Source of the DNA: an uncultured Ruminococcus sp.
Lineage (GTDB): Bacteria > Bacillota > Clostridia > Oscillospirales > Ruminococcaceae
NCBI GenBank assembly: GCA_945877315.1
Contig: CAMCRP010000035.1
Location: 1-33,967 of the forward strand
Length of the DNA stretch: 33,967 nucleotides
Direction of reading: 5' to 3'
Shown: positions 1 to 8,119 of the stretch, piece after piece
How the letters are laid out: the number at the start of each line of letters is the position of its first letter
How positions within the stretch are numbered: the first letter of the stretch is position 1
The notes under the pieces: generated by a model
Seen by the model: the letters and a program-made list of their open reading frames with translations, nothing else
Told to the model about the DNA's origin: nothing
The model's database searches: none
Made by a program: the position numbers and the translations under genes

Positions 1-249
1 GTGGACTATCTTTTGATGGGTGACAGGGGAGAAAATGGGTTCAAACTGAGTGACCGAGAGAAGGAATATATCCTTAAATTCCGTATGCTGAACACAATGG
101 ATACGGGACGTATTCTTGAACGTATGGAGGTTTTCATCGAAAATGAGCGTGAAAGCCTTGATGAAAGAAACACTCGGACAAATCTTATTACCGAGAAAAC
201 TGATGAAACTGCCAATTCTGATGAAGTTAAGCTGACGGAGGACGATTAA
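1..249 (+). CDS. C-terminal end of an XRE-type transcriptional regulator (5' partial)
   Basis: The frame is open from the first base of the window, so the GTG at position 1 is probably an internal valine and not the start. The visible 82 residues begin VDYLLMGDRG, the short link that commonly follows the five-helix XRE/Cro DNA-binding domain. An amphipathic stretch (LSDREKEYILKFRMLN) and an acidic tail ending in LTEDD follow, both typical of the C-terminal part of these regulators. The helix-turn-helix itself lies outside the window, so the assignment rests on the tail alone. Its stop overlaps the start of the next gene by one base (TAATG), which suggests translational coupling with the Nudix gene. 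Confidence 0.5.
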   Translation: MDYLLMGDRGENGFKLSDREKEYILKFRMLNTMDTGRILERMEVFIENERESLDERNTRTNLITEKTDETANSDEVKLTEDD

Positions 250-1079
250 TGAGCGATATTAAGGTGAATTTTTATGAAAGCGTTCCCGATGAGCGTCTGA
301 AATTTGCTGTGATAGTTTCCAAGTATAGGGGCAAATGGGTTTGGTGTAAGCACAGGGAGCGGGATACCTACGAAATTCCGGGAGGACACCGTGAGGTCGG
401 GGAGGATATAGCCGATACTGCAAGGCGGGAGCTTTACGAGGAAACAGGTGCGGTGGATTTTTCGCTTTTTCCCGTATGCGTTTATGCTGTTGAAAAGGAC
501 GGAGAGGAAACCTGCGGAATGCTTTTCTATGCCGAAATCTTCAATTTGGAAGCTGAGCTTCACAGCGAGATTGAGCGAACAGAGCTGTTTGATGGTTTGC
601 CCGAAAAGCTTACATATCCCGAAATACAGCCAACCTTATTTGAAAAATTAAAAACTTGCAAAGCAATGAAGGTTATGAACCTTCTTGTGATATACAGCAG
701 CGACCGCAAGGAAATACTCATGTGCCGCCGCAGAAAAGACCCATATAAGGGGCTTCTCAACTTCACAGGCGGAAAGGTAAAGGACGGTGAAAGCAGCATT
801 AACGCCGCCTATCGTGAGCTTTACGAGGAAACCTCCATAACCGATAAGGACATTTCCCTTGTGCATTTTATGGATATGGTCTATTATATATATGGCTGCA
901 AATTGGAGATTTTTGTGGGACGGCTGAACAAGGCTGTTTCTGTCAGCGGCAGTGAAAACGAGCTTTTGTGGGTTCCTTCTGACGGAGATTTTTCCGACAC
1001 AAAGAAATTTGCGGGTGAGTGGAATATCCCGCATATTATCGAGATGATACGAGATGACCCGAGTGTATTGGGACTGTAA
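249..1079 (+). CDS. tandem Nudix-domain hydrolase
   Basis: A 276-residue protein with two Nudix hydrolase domains in one chain. The first box spans residues 46-68 and fits G-x5-E-x7-RELYEE-x-G-A completely. The second spans residues 175-197 and keeps the RELYEE core, but the glycine after EET is serine (EETSI). Nudix enzymes cleave nucleoside diphosphates linked to another group, using Mg2+ held by the REUXEE glutamates; substrates include oxidised dNTPs, ADP-ribose and dinucleotides. Nothing in the sequence fixes the substrate. The second half has an 8-oxo-dGTPase-like look (MCRRRKDPYKGLLNFTGGKV). The start overlaps the upstream regulator stop by one base, and a bidirectional terminator follows immediately. 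Confidence 0.85.
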   Translation: MSDIKVNFYESVPDERLKFAVIVSKYRGKWVWCKHRERDTYEIPGGHREVGEDIADTARRELYEETGAVDFSLFPVCVYAVEKDGEETCGMLFYAEIFNLEAELHSEIERTELFDGLPEKLTYPEIQPTLFEKLKTCKAMKVMNLLVIYSSDRKEILMCRRRKDPYKGLLNFTGGKVKDGESSINAAYRELYEETSITDKDISLVHFMDMVYYIYGCKLEIFVGRLNKAVSVSGSENELLWVPSDGDFSDTKKFAGEWNIPHIIEMIRDDPSVLGL

Positions 1080-1116
1080 AAAACGCATTTCACCGTGATG
1101 ATGAAATGCGTTTTTT
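1080..1116. terminator. bidirectional intrinsic terminator
   Basis: A-run, then a 13-bp perfect inverted repeat (AAAACGCATTTCA at 1080-1092 and TGAAATGCGTTTT at 1102-1114), then a T-run. It lies between the stops of the convergent Nudix and acetyltransferase genes. The A/T runs on both flanks allow termination of both. Confidence 0.9.
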
Positions 1117-1658
1117 CATAAGTTTCTAAGCAATTTAACCTTACAAAGCATTGGTGCGGGCAGAACACTGCGGTAAACGTTGTAATAATCCTCATAGGTA
1201 ACGGTACAGCCGCTTGTGAGTATTTCCATATGAACGCCGAACAGGTCAACTTCAAAGGGCATAACGCTCATACCGCTGCGGAGATAAAAGATTTTTCGAC
1301 GTGTCCTTTCTTCGGGACAGTTTTGTGAGTCAAGGGTGCTTTCAATTTCAAGAAAAAAGCGTTTGCCCACATATTTTTCTTTCAGAAGCCGTAATGCCTC
1401 ACTGCCTGTGCCCTTGCCTCGTCCTTCGGGGGATATGGCAAAATAGTCCAACAGAACCAAATCTTCATATAAGACAGTTATGGCTAATCCCACAAAATCA
1501 CCGTTATCGCTTTCAAGGCAGAGCATTTCGCTTTTGCCCAGTTTGCACAGTTTTTTTATCACTGCAAATGGTTTTCGTTCCGCCTTCGGAAATGCTTCAA
1601 GATACAGTTTTTCTATGTCTGACAGCTGCTTAACGCTGTCTGCTTTTATAATTTTCAT
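1116..1658 (-). CDS. GNAT-family N-acetyltransferase
   Basis: About 180 residues from the ATG at 1658, chosen because AAAGGAAC sits just upstream on the minus strand; an upstream in-frame start at 1685 has no such site. The central segment fits the GNAT fold: a strand ending LLDYFAISPEGRGKGTGSEALRLL contains the acetyl-CoA pyrophosphate-binding loop (GRGKGTG), followed by a helix and the strand KRFFLEIES. The acceptor substrate cannot be read from sequence; small molecules, antibiotics and protein N-termini are all possible in this family. It is transcribed divergently from spoIIID with about 105 bp between starts, and ends at the shared terminator. Confidence 0.85.
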   Translation of the reverse strand: MKIIKADSVKQLSDIEKLYLEAFPKAERKPFAVIKKLCKLGKSEMLCLESDNGDFVGLAITVLYEDLVLLDYFAISPEGRGKGTGSEALRLLKEKYVGKRFFLEIESTLDSQNCPEERTRRKIFYLRSGMSVMPFEVDLFGVHMEILTSGCTVTYEDYYNVYRSVLPAPMLCKVKLLRNL

Positions 1659-1712
1659 ATAAGTTCCTTTCGCAATATAAAGCATTTAGCTGTAATTTTT
1701 CGGAAAATTCGG

Positions 1713-1743
1713 GCATAAAATAATACTGACCTCTGCAAACACT
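1713..1743 (+). promoter_or_regulatory. possible sigma-E-type promoter of spoIIID
   Basis: The -10 candidate CAAACACT (1736-1743) matches 7 of 8 positions of the Bacillus sigma-E -10 consensus (CATACA-H-T). The -35 candidate GCATAAA (1713-1719) matches 5 of 7 positions of KMATATT. Spacing is 16 bp, one more than the usual 14-15. Bacillus spoIIID is a sigma-E gene, which makes the match more plausible. No sigma-A promoter is obvious in the same gap. Confidence 0.35.
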
Positions 1744-1763
1744 ATTGTATTGGAGTGAGTATT

Positions 1764-2039
1764 GTGACCGAAAAGCCACAGGGGGAGCAGCGCAGCAGAA
1801 GCGTAATCCTCGGCGAGTACATTCTGGAAAACAAATCTACTGTTCGGGCGGCGGCAAAACAGTTTGGAATAAGCAAAAGTACGGTACATAAAGATATTAC
1901 CCAGCGTCTGCCCATAGATAATCCGCAGCTTTATCCGTCGGTAAAGCAAATTCTTGAAATCAACAAGCAGGAACGGCACATTCGGGGAGGAATGGCTACC
2001 AAGCACAAATATGAGGAGAAAAAACTCAGAAAACAATAA
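1764..2039 (+). CDS. spoIIID: sporulation transcriptional regulator SpoIIID
   Basis: A small DNA-binding protein of 91 residues from the GTG at 1764. That start is preferred over the GTG at 1755 because GGAG lies 8 bases upstream of it. The sequence tracks Bacillus SpoIIID closely: RSVILGEYILENKSTVRAAA, then the helix-turn-helix QFGISKSTVHKDITQRLP, then the basic C-terminal region RHIRGGMATKHKYEEKK, which in SpoIIID contributes to DNA contact. In sporulating Firmicutes SpoIIID acts in the mother cell, switching many sigma-E genes off and helping switch sigma-K genes on. It is a single-gene unit here, bounded by a divergent acetyltransferase gene and a strong terminator; in Bacillus the neighbour is mbl, which is absent. 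Confidence 0.95.
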   Translation: MTEKPQGEQRSRSVILGEYILENKSTVRAAAKQFGISKSTVHKDITQRLPIDNPQLYPSVKQILEINKQERHIRGGMATKHKYEEKKLRKQ

Positions 2040-2048
2040 TACTAAAAG

Positions 2049-2095
2049 CAAACCGAACTCTGCATTATTCGCAGAATTCGGTTTGTCTGATTTTT
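2049..2095. terminator. intrinsic terminator of spoIIID, also facing telA
   Basis: A 15-bp stem with one mismatch (2049-2063 with 2071-2085) and a seven-base loop, then TCTGATTTTT on the plus strand. On the minus strand the stem is followed by TGCTTTTAG, so it can also end the telA transcript, whose stop is at 2112. Confidence 0.85.
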
Positions 2096-2111
2096 GGAAA
2101 GAGAATGATTA

Positions 2112-3272
2112 TCAGCCCATCTTAGCCATATAATCGTCCTTGATCTTCTGCAGACGAATAGCGTCTTCTTTACGCTGCTGACGGCAGTTTTCCTGAATCT
2201 GTCGGGTTTCCTCGATACCGTTGACAATGGTCTGCCATGTCTTTTCGAGGGTTTCCACCTTTATGGAGCTGCCCGAAGCAAGCTGTGTGGTCATCTTTGT
2301 CTGATATACGGTGTTCTCGGCATTCTTGAGGAGCAGTTCGTTTGTTTTTGCATCGAGAGCGCTCATGCCCTCTGCCATTACTCTCTGACGCTTGAGCATT
2401 ACAGCCTGTGCAAGGGACTGCTTGAATACAGGCATTGTGATGATAAATGCAGAATTTATCTTTCTGATAAGGTTCAGGTTGGAGTACTGCATTGCCTTGA
2501 GCATAGGAACGGTCTGCATTGCAACGTTTTCTGCGATTTTCAGGTCCATAACTCTCTGCTCAAGAATATCCTTAACGTGGATAAGGTTGTCAAGATCCAT
2601 CTGAGATGTTCCTGTTGGATCTGCAGCAGCTTTCTGGCGGTATTCTTCAATGTACTGGTCAAGCTCAACGCAAGCCTGTTCGCCCGCCATAATGTACTTC
2701 AGAAGCTCCTGATAGTAGTTGATGTTTGCGTTAAACATTGTTTCCAGCTTAACGTTGGACTGCTCTATTTCGTTTTCATACTTTTTCAGAGCAACGTAGA
2801 TCTTGTCAACGTCCTCGCCCATAGTATGGTACTTTTCGAGGATCTTTTCCAGCTGCTTCTTTGCATTGGAGAACAGCTTCATTAAGCCTGTTTCGGACTT
2901 GGGGTCAAGCTCGGTGGCATCAAAGCGATCCATTACCTTTGAAAGAGCGGTAAGCAGCTCGCCCGAATCATTTACCTGTGCAATGCTGAGAGAGTTCAGC
3001 ACCTGGTCGGAGGCTTTGGAGATCTCTTCGGCTACTTCGTTACCGAATTTTACGAGAGAGTTGGGATTGTTTACATCAATCTGGCTGACAAGCTTGTCGA
3101 TCTCGGGGCTGCGGGCAAGCTCGGTCTTTATCTCCTCGGTCTTTGCGACCATTGAGAACTGAGGCTCCTCTACGGGCTGAATGTTCATCTGAGGAGCGGG
3201 AGCTGCCTCAACTGTGGTGGTTTCCACCATCTCCTGTGCTTTTTCTGCGGAAGGTTTGAACTGTAATGGCAT
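2112..3272 (-). CDS. telA: TelA-family toxic anion resistance protein
   Basis: 386 residues from the ATG at 3272; AGAAAGG lies upstream and the preceding gene ends four bases away. The protein is almost wholly helical and charged, with the TelA-family run of coiled-coil segments: a conserved middle around YVALKKYENEIEQSNVKLE and a C-terminal half including GLEKTWQTIVNGIEETRQI-like helices ending in KDDYMAKMG. No membrane segment or signal peptide is seen, so it is probably cytoplasmic. TelA proteins are linked to resistance to tellurite and some antimicrobials; the biochemical activity is not established. It is transcribed with yceG, mirroring the B. subtilis yceG-yceH (telA) pair, and the two products probably act together. 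Confidence 0.9.
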   Translation of the reverse strand: MPLQFKPSAEKAQEMVETTTVEAAPAPQMNIQPVEEPQFSMVAKTEEIKTELARSPEIDKLVSQIDVNNPNSLVKFGNEVAEEISKASDQVLNSLSIAQVNDSGELLTALSKVMDRFDATELDPKSETGLMKLFSNAKKQLEKILEKYHTMGEDVDKIYVALKKYENEIEQSNVKLETMFNANINYYQELLKYIMAGEQACVELDQYIEEYRQKAAADPTGTSQMDLDNLIHVKDILEQRVMDLKIAENVAMQTVPMLKAMQYSNLNLIRKINSAFIITMPVFKQSLAQAVMLKRQRVMAEGMSALDAKTNELLLKNAENTVYQTKMTTQLASGSSIKVETLEKTWQTIVNGIEETRQIQENCRQQRKEDAIRLQKIKDDYMAKMG

Positions 3273-3276
3273 AATA

Positions 3277-5556
3277 CTAACGACCTTTCTTTCTGAATTT
3301 ATTAAATAATCCGCCGCCCTTTGCGCTTGCTGCATCGGGAAGCTTGAATTTCGGGATACGCAGGTCATACTTGAAATCGTTCATAGTGTAGCTTTCAAAA
3401 GCATTCATATCAATATACGATTCAAGATTGCGATAGCCTGTGGGGGTGTAAATAAGAATGTCAAAGCCCAGCGAGTTTATCAGCAGAAGCTGAGTACATT
3501 CCACTTCGCTGAAGGTGTCCTCTATATTGTCGATGATTATGAATTTTGGGATAGCTTTCGTGAAATCATAAAGCTGCAGCAGACGAAGCAAGGCTCTGTC
3601 GAAATTTGTTCCGACATAAAGTACCAGCGGAACAAGTATCTGCGGGTCAACCTTTAGATAGCCGCTGTCTATGACTTCCTGGATCTTCTCGAAGATAAGG
3701 TACTGCAGATCATCGGAGAGAAAACTGTATTTGTTCATGGGCGAGGATTTAAGCTTGCGAATATCTACCGTTGTGCCGTTATAGAAGGGACGGTAGGGGG
3801 CAAGAGTGGCATTTGTAAGCTGACGTACAGACGGTGCTTTTGTCGTAATTATTGTATTCGGCGACAGCTTGGAACGTACATCGTCCCAGTATTTGTTGGC
3901 ATTTCCGTCGGGAACGCCGCTTATTTTTGCAAAAATATTCGGGATAATAACACGGTCATTGTCCGCACGGAAACCCGAACGGTACTTAGCCTCCTGATGC
4001 CAGAGAATGTCTATTTCCTCATATGTGGTTTTGAGGGTCATAGAAGTAAGCTTTGAGAACTGGAAATCACGGAAGAAAACAGAATCGCTGTAAAGCATAG
4101 TGTCCAGCTCACGTTCGGCGTTATATGCGACTGTTGCTATCTTTGCCTTAACGGGCTTTGTGGGGAACGGTTCAACCGCCATTGTATTGGGCAGCTCGAA
4201 AATCTGCATATTATGTCCAGCATTGGCGTTTGCGACCATATCATAGCAGGATTTATCGGGATTGATATATACAACGTCCATACCCGCTCTTGAAGCAAAA
4301 TGCAGGAACATCAGCTCGGTAAGGGTTATATTTCCATAGTAGAAAATTATGGGAATTTCCGAGGACATTCGGTAAGCATCGGAAGAAACGCAGAGCATAT
4401 ACCAAGAAATAAGCTTTACGCCGTGAACAAAAACCGTTTCGGGGGAGGAGGCGTTCATCTTCTTCATTTCCTCTATAAATGCGTAACGTACAACAGGCGT
4501 TCTTTCGGGCTTGTTCTTTATCTCAATCTTCATCGCCAGCATATCTATCATACTTTCCACGTCCAGCGAACCGTCACGGGGAATGTCCGCAAATATCTTG
4601 ACCTGATCGCTGTCGGGATTTTTGAAGCCGTTGGAAACGAAGAGCATCAGCTTGTCGGACTTTGAGAGATTGTTTTTCATCTCGTAAAGGATATTTGTGT
4701 AAATGTCCTTTTCGTTATAACCGATCATTGCTGCGGAATACACGGGAGTAAGCTCCGACTTATTAAAATGATTTCCCCGTGAGGATATTCTCTGAAAATG
4801 TGATTCGATGATATCCTCGGGCAGCTTATCAACAGAGGTTGTAATGTTCTGAACGTTCCTTGTCACCTGAGGGGTGAAGGTTTCGTACATTTTCTTGATA
4901 AGCTCAAGATTTTTAGGGTCAAGCTTACTGAATTTCAGTTCAAATTTTTCGTGGAGATTTCCGGTTATTGTTTCGGAAAAAATACCCGAAGGGTCAGCCT
5001 CGGCATATGCGCCGTTGTCGGAGAAGCTGAACATTGTAACCTTCAGTCCCAGTCTGCTGAGAAGATAAAGGTAGTAAATGTCGTATTTTGAAACATCATC
5101 ATTTATGTAAAGCACGCTGCTTACAGGCTTTTCGGAATATCTTGCAAGCCAGCAGACGAGCTTTACATAAGTATTCTTGAAGGCAGACTGCGATACCGAA
5201 CGGGCAGCAGCGTCCCTGATGACCGAATAAACGATATTCGCTGCGTCCTTTGGCTGCAGTCCTTTAAAATAATTGTCAAGCTTGACCATACCCCGCTGAC
5301 AAAGGGTAAGCATATCCTCCAGAACCTCATCGGAATTTACCGATGTACGGTTAAAGTTTACAGCGGTCATTAGCTTTGACAGCTCATTCTGTGACGGATT
5401 GGGGATAGGAGATGTAATGCAGATACCGCCTGCTGCTGCATCTGTATACAGCTTTGACAGCATACGGCTCATTTCCGTTTTATCGTTATATCCCACATAT
5501 CTCTGAAAATTGGAATTCCTGACCGGTTGGCGGTCGGGGTGCACCAGATTAAGCAA
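3277..5556 (-). CDS. yceG: YceG-family protein, partner of TelA
   Basis: 759 residues, clearly longer than the roughly 540 residues of B. subtilis YceG. The TTG start at 5556 has GGTGGTG upstream at good spacing, and no ATG competes nearby. Three related segments are visible: about 143-180 (VLYINDDVSKYDIYYLYLLSRLGLKV), 400-435 (FYYGNITLTELMFLHFASRAGMDV) and 643-705 (VLYVGTNFDRALLRLLQL, then LGFDILIYTP). Each is a beta strand, a helix and a second strand, resembling Rossmann-like halves. No nucleotide-binding motif is recognised. The tail GGGLFNKFRKKGR is basic. The stop lies four bases before telA. The family is found in tellurite/stress-resistance gene modules and its activity is unknown. 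Confidence 0.85.
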   Translation of the reverse strand: MLNLVHPDRQPVRNSNFQRYVGYNDKTEMSRMLSKLYTDAAAGGICITSPIPNPSQNELSKLMTAVNFNRTSVNSDEVLEDMLTLCQRGMVKLDNYFKGLQPKDAANIVYSVIRDAAARSVSQSAFKNTYVKLVCWLARYSEKPVSSVLYINDDVSKYDIYYLYLLSRLGLKVTMFSFSDNGAYAEADPSGIFSETITGNLHEKFELKFSKLDPKNLELIKKMYETFTPQVTRNVQNITTSVDKLPEDIIESHFQRISSRGNHFNKSELTPVYSAAMIGYNEKDIYTNILYEMKNNLSKSDKLMLFVSNGFKNPDSDQVKIFADIPRDGSLDVESMIDMLAMKIEIKNKPERTPVVRYAFIEEMKKMNASSPETVFVHGVKLISWYMLCVSSDAYRMSSEIPIIFYYGNITLTELMFLHFASRAGMDVVYINPDKSCYDMVANANAGHNMQIFELPNTMAVEPFPTKPVKAKIATVAYNAERELDTMLYSDSVFFRDFQFSKLTSMTLKTTYEEIDILWHQEAKYRSGFRADNDRVIIPNIFAKISGVPDGNANKYWDDVRSKLSPNTIITTKAPSVRQLTNATLAPYRPFYNGTTVDIRKLKSSPMNKYSFLSDDLQYLIFEKIQEVIDSGYLKVDPQILVPLVLYVGTNFDRALLRLLQLYDFTKAIPKFIIIDNIEDTFSEVECTQLLLINSLGFDILIYTPTGYRNLESYIDMNAFESYTMNDFKYDLRIPKFKLPDAASAKGGGLFNKFRKKGR

Positions 5557-5597
5557 AAAGTTTCACCACCAAATTGTAAAAATACTTACTTAATACC

Positions 5598-5626
5598 ATT
5601 ATACTATACATAATATACTATGTCAA
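5598..5626 (-). promoter_or_regulatory. consensus sigma-A promoter of yceG-telA
   Basis: On the minus strand, TTGACA (5621-5626) and TATAAT (5598-5603) are separated by exactly 17 bases, a perfect vegetative promoter about 45 bases upstream of the yceG TTG. The -35 lies just beyond the stop codon of the upstream penicillin-binding protein gene, within its last codons. The yceG-telA unit therefore has its own strong start point. Confidence 0.9.
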
Positions 5627-7207
5627 GATTTTTTGATAAATTTTATCTGCGATTTCTTTAAAAATCGGTCCCGCAGTTGCATTTCCCGTGTAACCGTCCT
5701 CAACAAGCACGGTCACAGCGTATTTCGGACAGTCTGCGGGGAAAAATCCCGTGAACCAGCAGTTGAGAAGCTCCACGCCCTGTTCGTCAAACCGTCCTGT
5801 CTGAGCAGTAGAGGTTTTTCCGCCTGCTGTGACCTTTTCGGGGACTGCCATGGAGTTTTCCTTGTAGACCGTGTCTATCATAAATTCCCTAAGCTTTGCG
5901 GAAATTTCCGGGGAACATGCTTTTGAATATACGGGAGATTTTTCGTTTGGAATATATCGTTCAATATCTTCTGTGGTTCCTCGGACAAGAATGGGACGGG
6001 GAGCATTTCCGCCGTTCGCAATTGCAGAAGTCATAACAGCTATTTGGACGGGAGTTGCCGTTAAAAAGCCCTGACCGAAGGAAAAGTTTGCTCTTTCGGC
6101 GGGAACGGAAAGCTGCTTGACTGTCGGCAGACAGCCCTTTTCGCTGTATATCCCGCGGCAGAGATATGCACCATTTCCAAAGCCGAAGCCTCTTGCGGTG
6201 TCCAGCAGCTTTTCGGGGGAAATATAGCCTGCAAGCTCGATGAAATAGGTGTTGCAGGATTCCACAACGGCATTTTTCATGGACAGATCGCCGTGGCCAC
6301 CCCATTTGTGGCAGTTGAAAATCTGACCGCTGACGTCTGATGAACCTGTGCAGTTAAAGGTGAATTCCTCGTCAAATCCCGAAGAAAGTGCCGCAGAACA
6401 GGTCACCAGCTTGAAAATTGAACCGACGCAGTATGGCATAAGCGCACGGTTTACAAAGGGTGCGTCCGTGCGGTCAAGATAGTTTTCGGGGGCGGTTGGG
6501 TCGAAGTCAGGGAAGCTTGCCATTGCCTTTATCTCGCCGCTGTAAACGTCCATTACAACGATTGCGCCCTTGCCAATGCTTTTGCCTGCGTCCTCGCATA
6601 TACGCTGGATATCCGCATCAATAGTTGTTACAACACCCGCTTTGACCTCTTCGGAGGGGTGTATCTCATAATTACCGCCGTTAAGAACATCTCCCAAAGC
6701 CGATGCTTCATATGTTATGGAACCGTATGAACTGTATGAGCGGATAAACTCGTTATATCCCTTTTCAATGCCGCAGACACCCTGCCCGTCGCTGTCGTAG
6801 CCTATTATGTGGACAGCAGTCTGCTCGGGTGTGTTCCTGACTGTACCCGTGAACAGACAGACATTTTCACATTCGGGACAATCTGCGGAAACCTCTGTTA
6901 AAAACGGAGCGGCAGAAACGGCTTTGCTGAGAAAGTTGGATTTATTTATGACATAGGGGAGTACGTTGACAACAGCGTTCCCGTCGGGGTTTACAACGGC
7001 GTAATATTTCTTTTCGGTGTTGTTCAGCAGCTGCCCGTTGCAGTCGTAAACGGACGCATAGCTTTTTTCTGTGCGAATGGTGCAGCTGTTGTAGCTGCGG
7101 GTGCGCTTCTGCATATCTTCATCGGTGATAATCAAAGCTAATTTTATATAAATAAGGGAAAATCCCAATGCAAAGGCTACTACCAATGCAAGCAGTCTGT
7201 TGAGCAT
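5618..7207 (-). CDS. class B penicillin-binding protein (PbpA/FtsI-type transpeptidase)
   Basis: 529 residues: an N-terminal anchor (4-28), a short dimerisation/pedestal region, then a transpeptidase domain from about 190. The active-site serine is S263 in SIFK, the second motif is SCN (317-319), and the third is K464-T-S, where most family members have KTG. The enzyme cross-links peptidoglycan stem peptides outside the membrane. At 529 residues, with no PASTA repeats or glycosyltransferase domain, it resembles clostridial PbpA (MrdA/FtsI group) more than SpoVD. The extracytoplasmic part has an unusual cysteine cluster, C110-x2-C113-x3-C117. AAAGG precedes the ATG. It is separated from the next minus-strand gene upstream by a terminator. 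Confidence 0.9.
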   Translation of the reverse strand: MLNRLLALVVAFALGFSLIYIKLALIITDEDMQKRTRSYNSCTIRTEKSYASVYDCNGQLLNNTEKKYYAVVNPDGNAVVNVLPYVINKSNFLSKAVSAAPFLTEVSADCPECENVCLFTGTVRNTPEQTAVHIIGYDSDGQGVCGIEKGYNEFIRSYSSYGSITYEASALGDVLNGGNYEIHPSEEVKAGVVTTIDADIQRICEDAGKSIGKGAIVVMDVYSGEIKAMASFPDFDPTAPENYLDRTDAPFVNRALMPYCVGSIFKLVTCSAALSSGFDEEFTFNCTGSSDVSGQIFNCHKWGGHGDLSMKNAVVESCNTYFIELAGYISPEKLLDTARGFGFGNGAYLCRGIYSEKGCLPTVKQLSVPAERANFSFGQGFLTATPVQIAVMTSAIANGGNAPRPILVRGTTEDIERYIPNEKSPVYSKACSPEISAKLREFMIDTVYKENSMAVPEKVTAGGKTSTAQTGRFDEQGVELLNCWFTGFFPADCPKYAVTVLVEDGYTGNATAGPIFKEIADKIYQKILT

Positions 7208-7260
7208 TTTTTCACGACCTTTCGGGAATATTATTGACGAAATTTTCCGTAAAATTCACC

Positions 7261-7307
7261 GAAAGAAAAAACGATATGACCATTCAAATGAGTGGTCATA
7301 CCGTTTT
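7261..7307 (-). terminator. intrinsic terminator of the upstream membrane-protein gene
   Basis: The stem pairs ATGACCA (7276-7282) with TGGTCAT (7293-7299), extended by AAACG/CGTTT. On the minus strand it is followed by a T-rich run (7261-7270). It sits just past the stop at 7315. Confidence 0.8.
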
Positions 7308-7314
7308 CAAGATT

Positions 7315-8046
7315 TTATTTGTCAGTATCAGTTTTGGGGGAAATCAGCATTGAAAGGCTTAGCATATAAAAGGGAAGGTAAAATACCTTTAATCCGCAAT
7401 ATACCGATTCGGCTGCAACTTCCAAGTCGGGATAAGGTATTTGATCTGTTATCCTCATACTCAAACCGCCCATTATCAGGATAATCGGAAGCAAGCACAG
7501 CTCAAAAATAATGATTTTTCCGATATTATGCCTTATGAAAGCAACAGATTGAGAAAATATTTCTTTGAATGTTCCGTTCGGGCGTTTTGCTTTATAACAG
7601 ACAACTACGTCCTTTAGCAAATCTAAGATAAAAAAGACAAATGCAGCCACATACCCCGCAAAAATGAAACCGTTGTTAGCTGCATATTTGAATAATGCGT
7701 TTATTACCGCAATCGGCAAGGCGACTGCTGCAATTAACGGTATATCGTATTGCAGATTCTTCTTATGAAAGAACGAAAAAAATCTCTTAAATTTGAACTT
7801 TTTATTTGTAATCATATAGACAAATGCCGAAAGCAGTAATATTTCAAATATATATGTTACAAATGAAGCAAGCTGATACAGCAATTTGCACGTTATAGAA
7901 GAAGCGTCTATAGAGTATATACTTTCAAGGATATGAAACCTCAAAAATGCAAGCAGCGTTAGAAATATGCAATATACTGCCGAACACCCTAGTATTTTTG
8001 GATTGTTTTTGATATCGGATAATGCTGATGTGAAAGCTTTTTCCAT
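7315..8046 (-). CDS. multi-pass membrane protein of unknown function
   Basis: 243 residues with about five or six hydrophobic segments: near 20-40, 58-80, 103-120, 124-145, 176-196 and 218-236. They are separated by basic loops such as NKKFKFKRFFSFFHKK and YKAKRPNGTF. I do not recognise the family; the layout resembles small Firmicute proteins annotated as DUF975-like or 'YciC-like' membrane proteins, but that is a resemblance of shape only. The ATG at 8046 is preceded by a good AAGGGGTGA site. It lies downstream of folD on the same strand with a hairpin between, so it may be partly read from the folD operon. Its base composition seems more AT-rich than that of its neighbours. Confidence 0.7.
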   Translation of the reverse strand: MEKAFTSALSDIKNNPKILGCSAVYCIFLTLLAFLRFHILESIYSIDASSITCKLLYQLASFVTYIFEILLLSAFVYMITNKKFKFKRFFSFFHKKNLQYDIPLIAAVALPIAVINALFKYAANNGFIFAGYVAAFVFFILDLLKDVVVCYKAKRPNGTFKEIFSQSVAFIRHNIGKIIIFELCLLPIILIMGGLSMRITDQIPYPDLEVAAESVYCGLKVFYLPFYMLSLSMLISPKTDTDK

Positions 8047-8075
8047 TAAATGTCACCCCTTGTTTTATGAACAAT

Positions 8076-8108
8076 GGGTGTTCTTCCGCCAAATGCGAAG
8101 GAACACCC
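8076..8108 (-). terminator. hairpin after folD, weak terminator or attenuating structure
   Basis: Perfect GGGTGTTC/GAACACCC arms (8076-8083, 8101-8108) extended by TTC-GC pairing. On the minus strand it is followed only by ATTGTTCAT, not a clean T-run, so termination is probably partial. Confidence 0.5.
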
Positions 8109-8119
8109 ACCATATGTTA

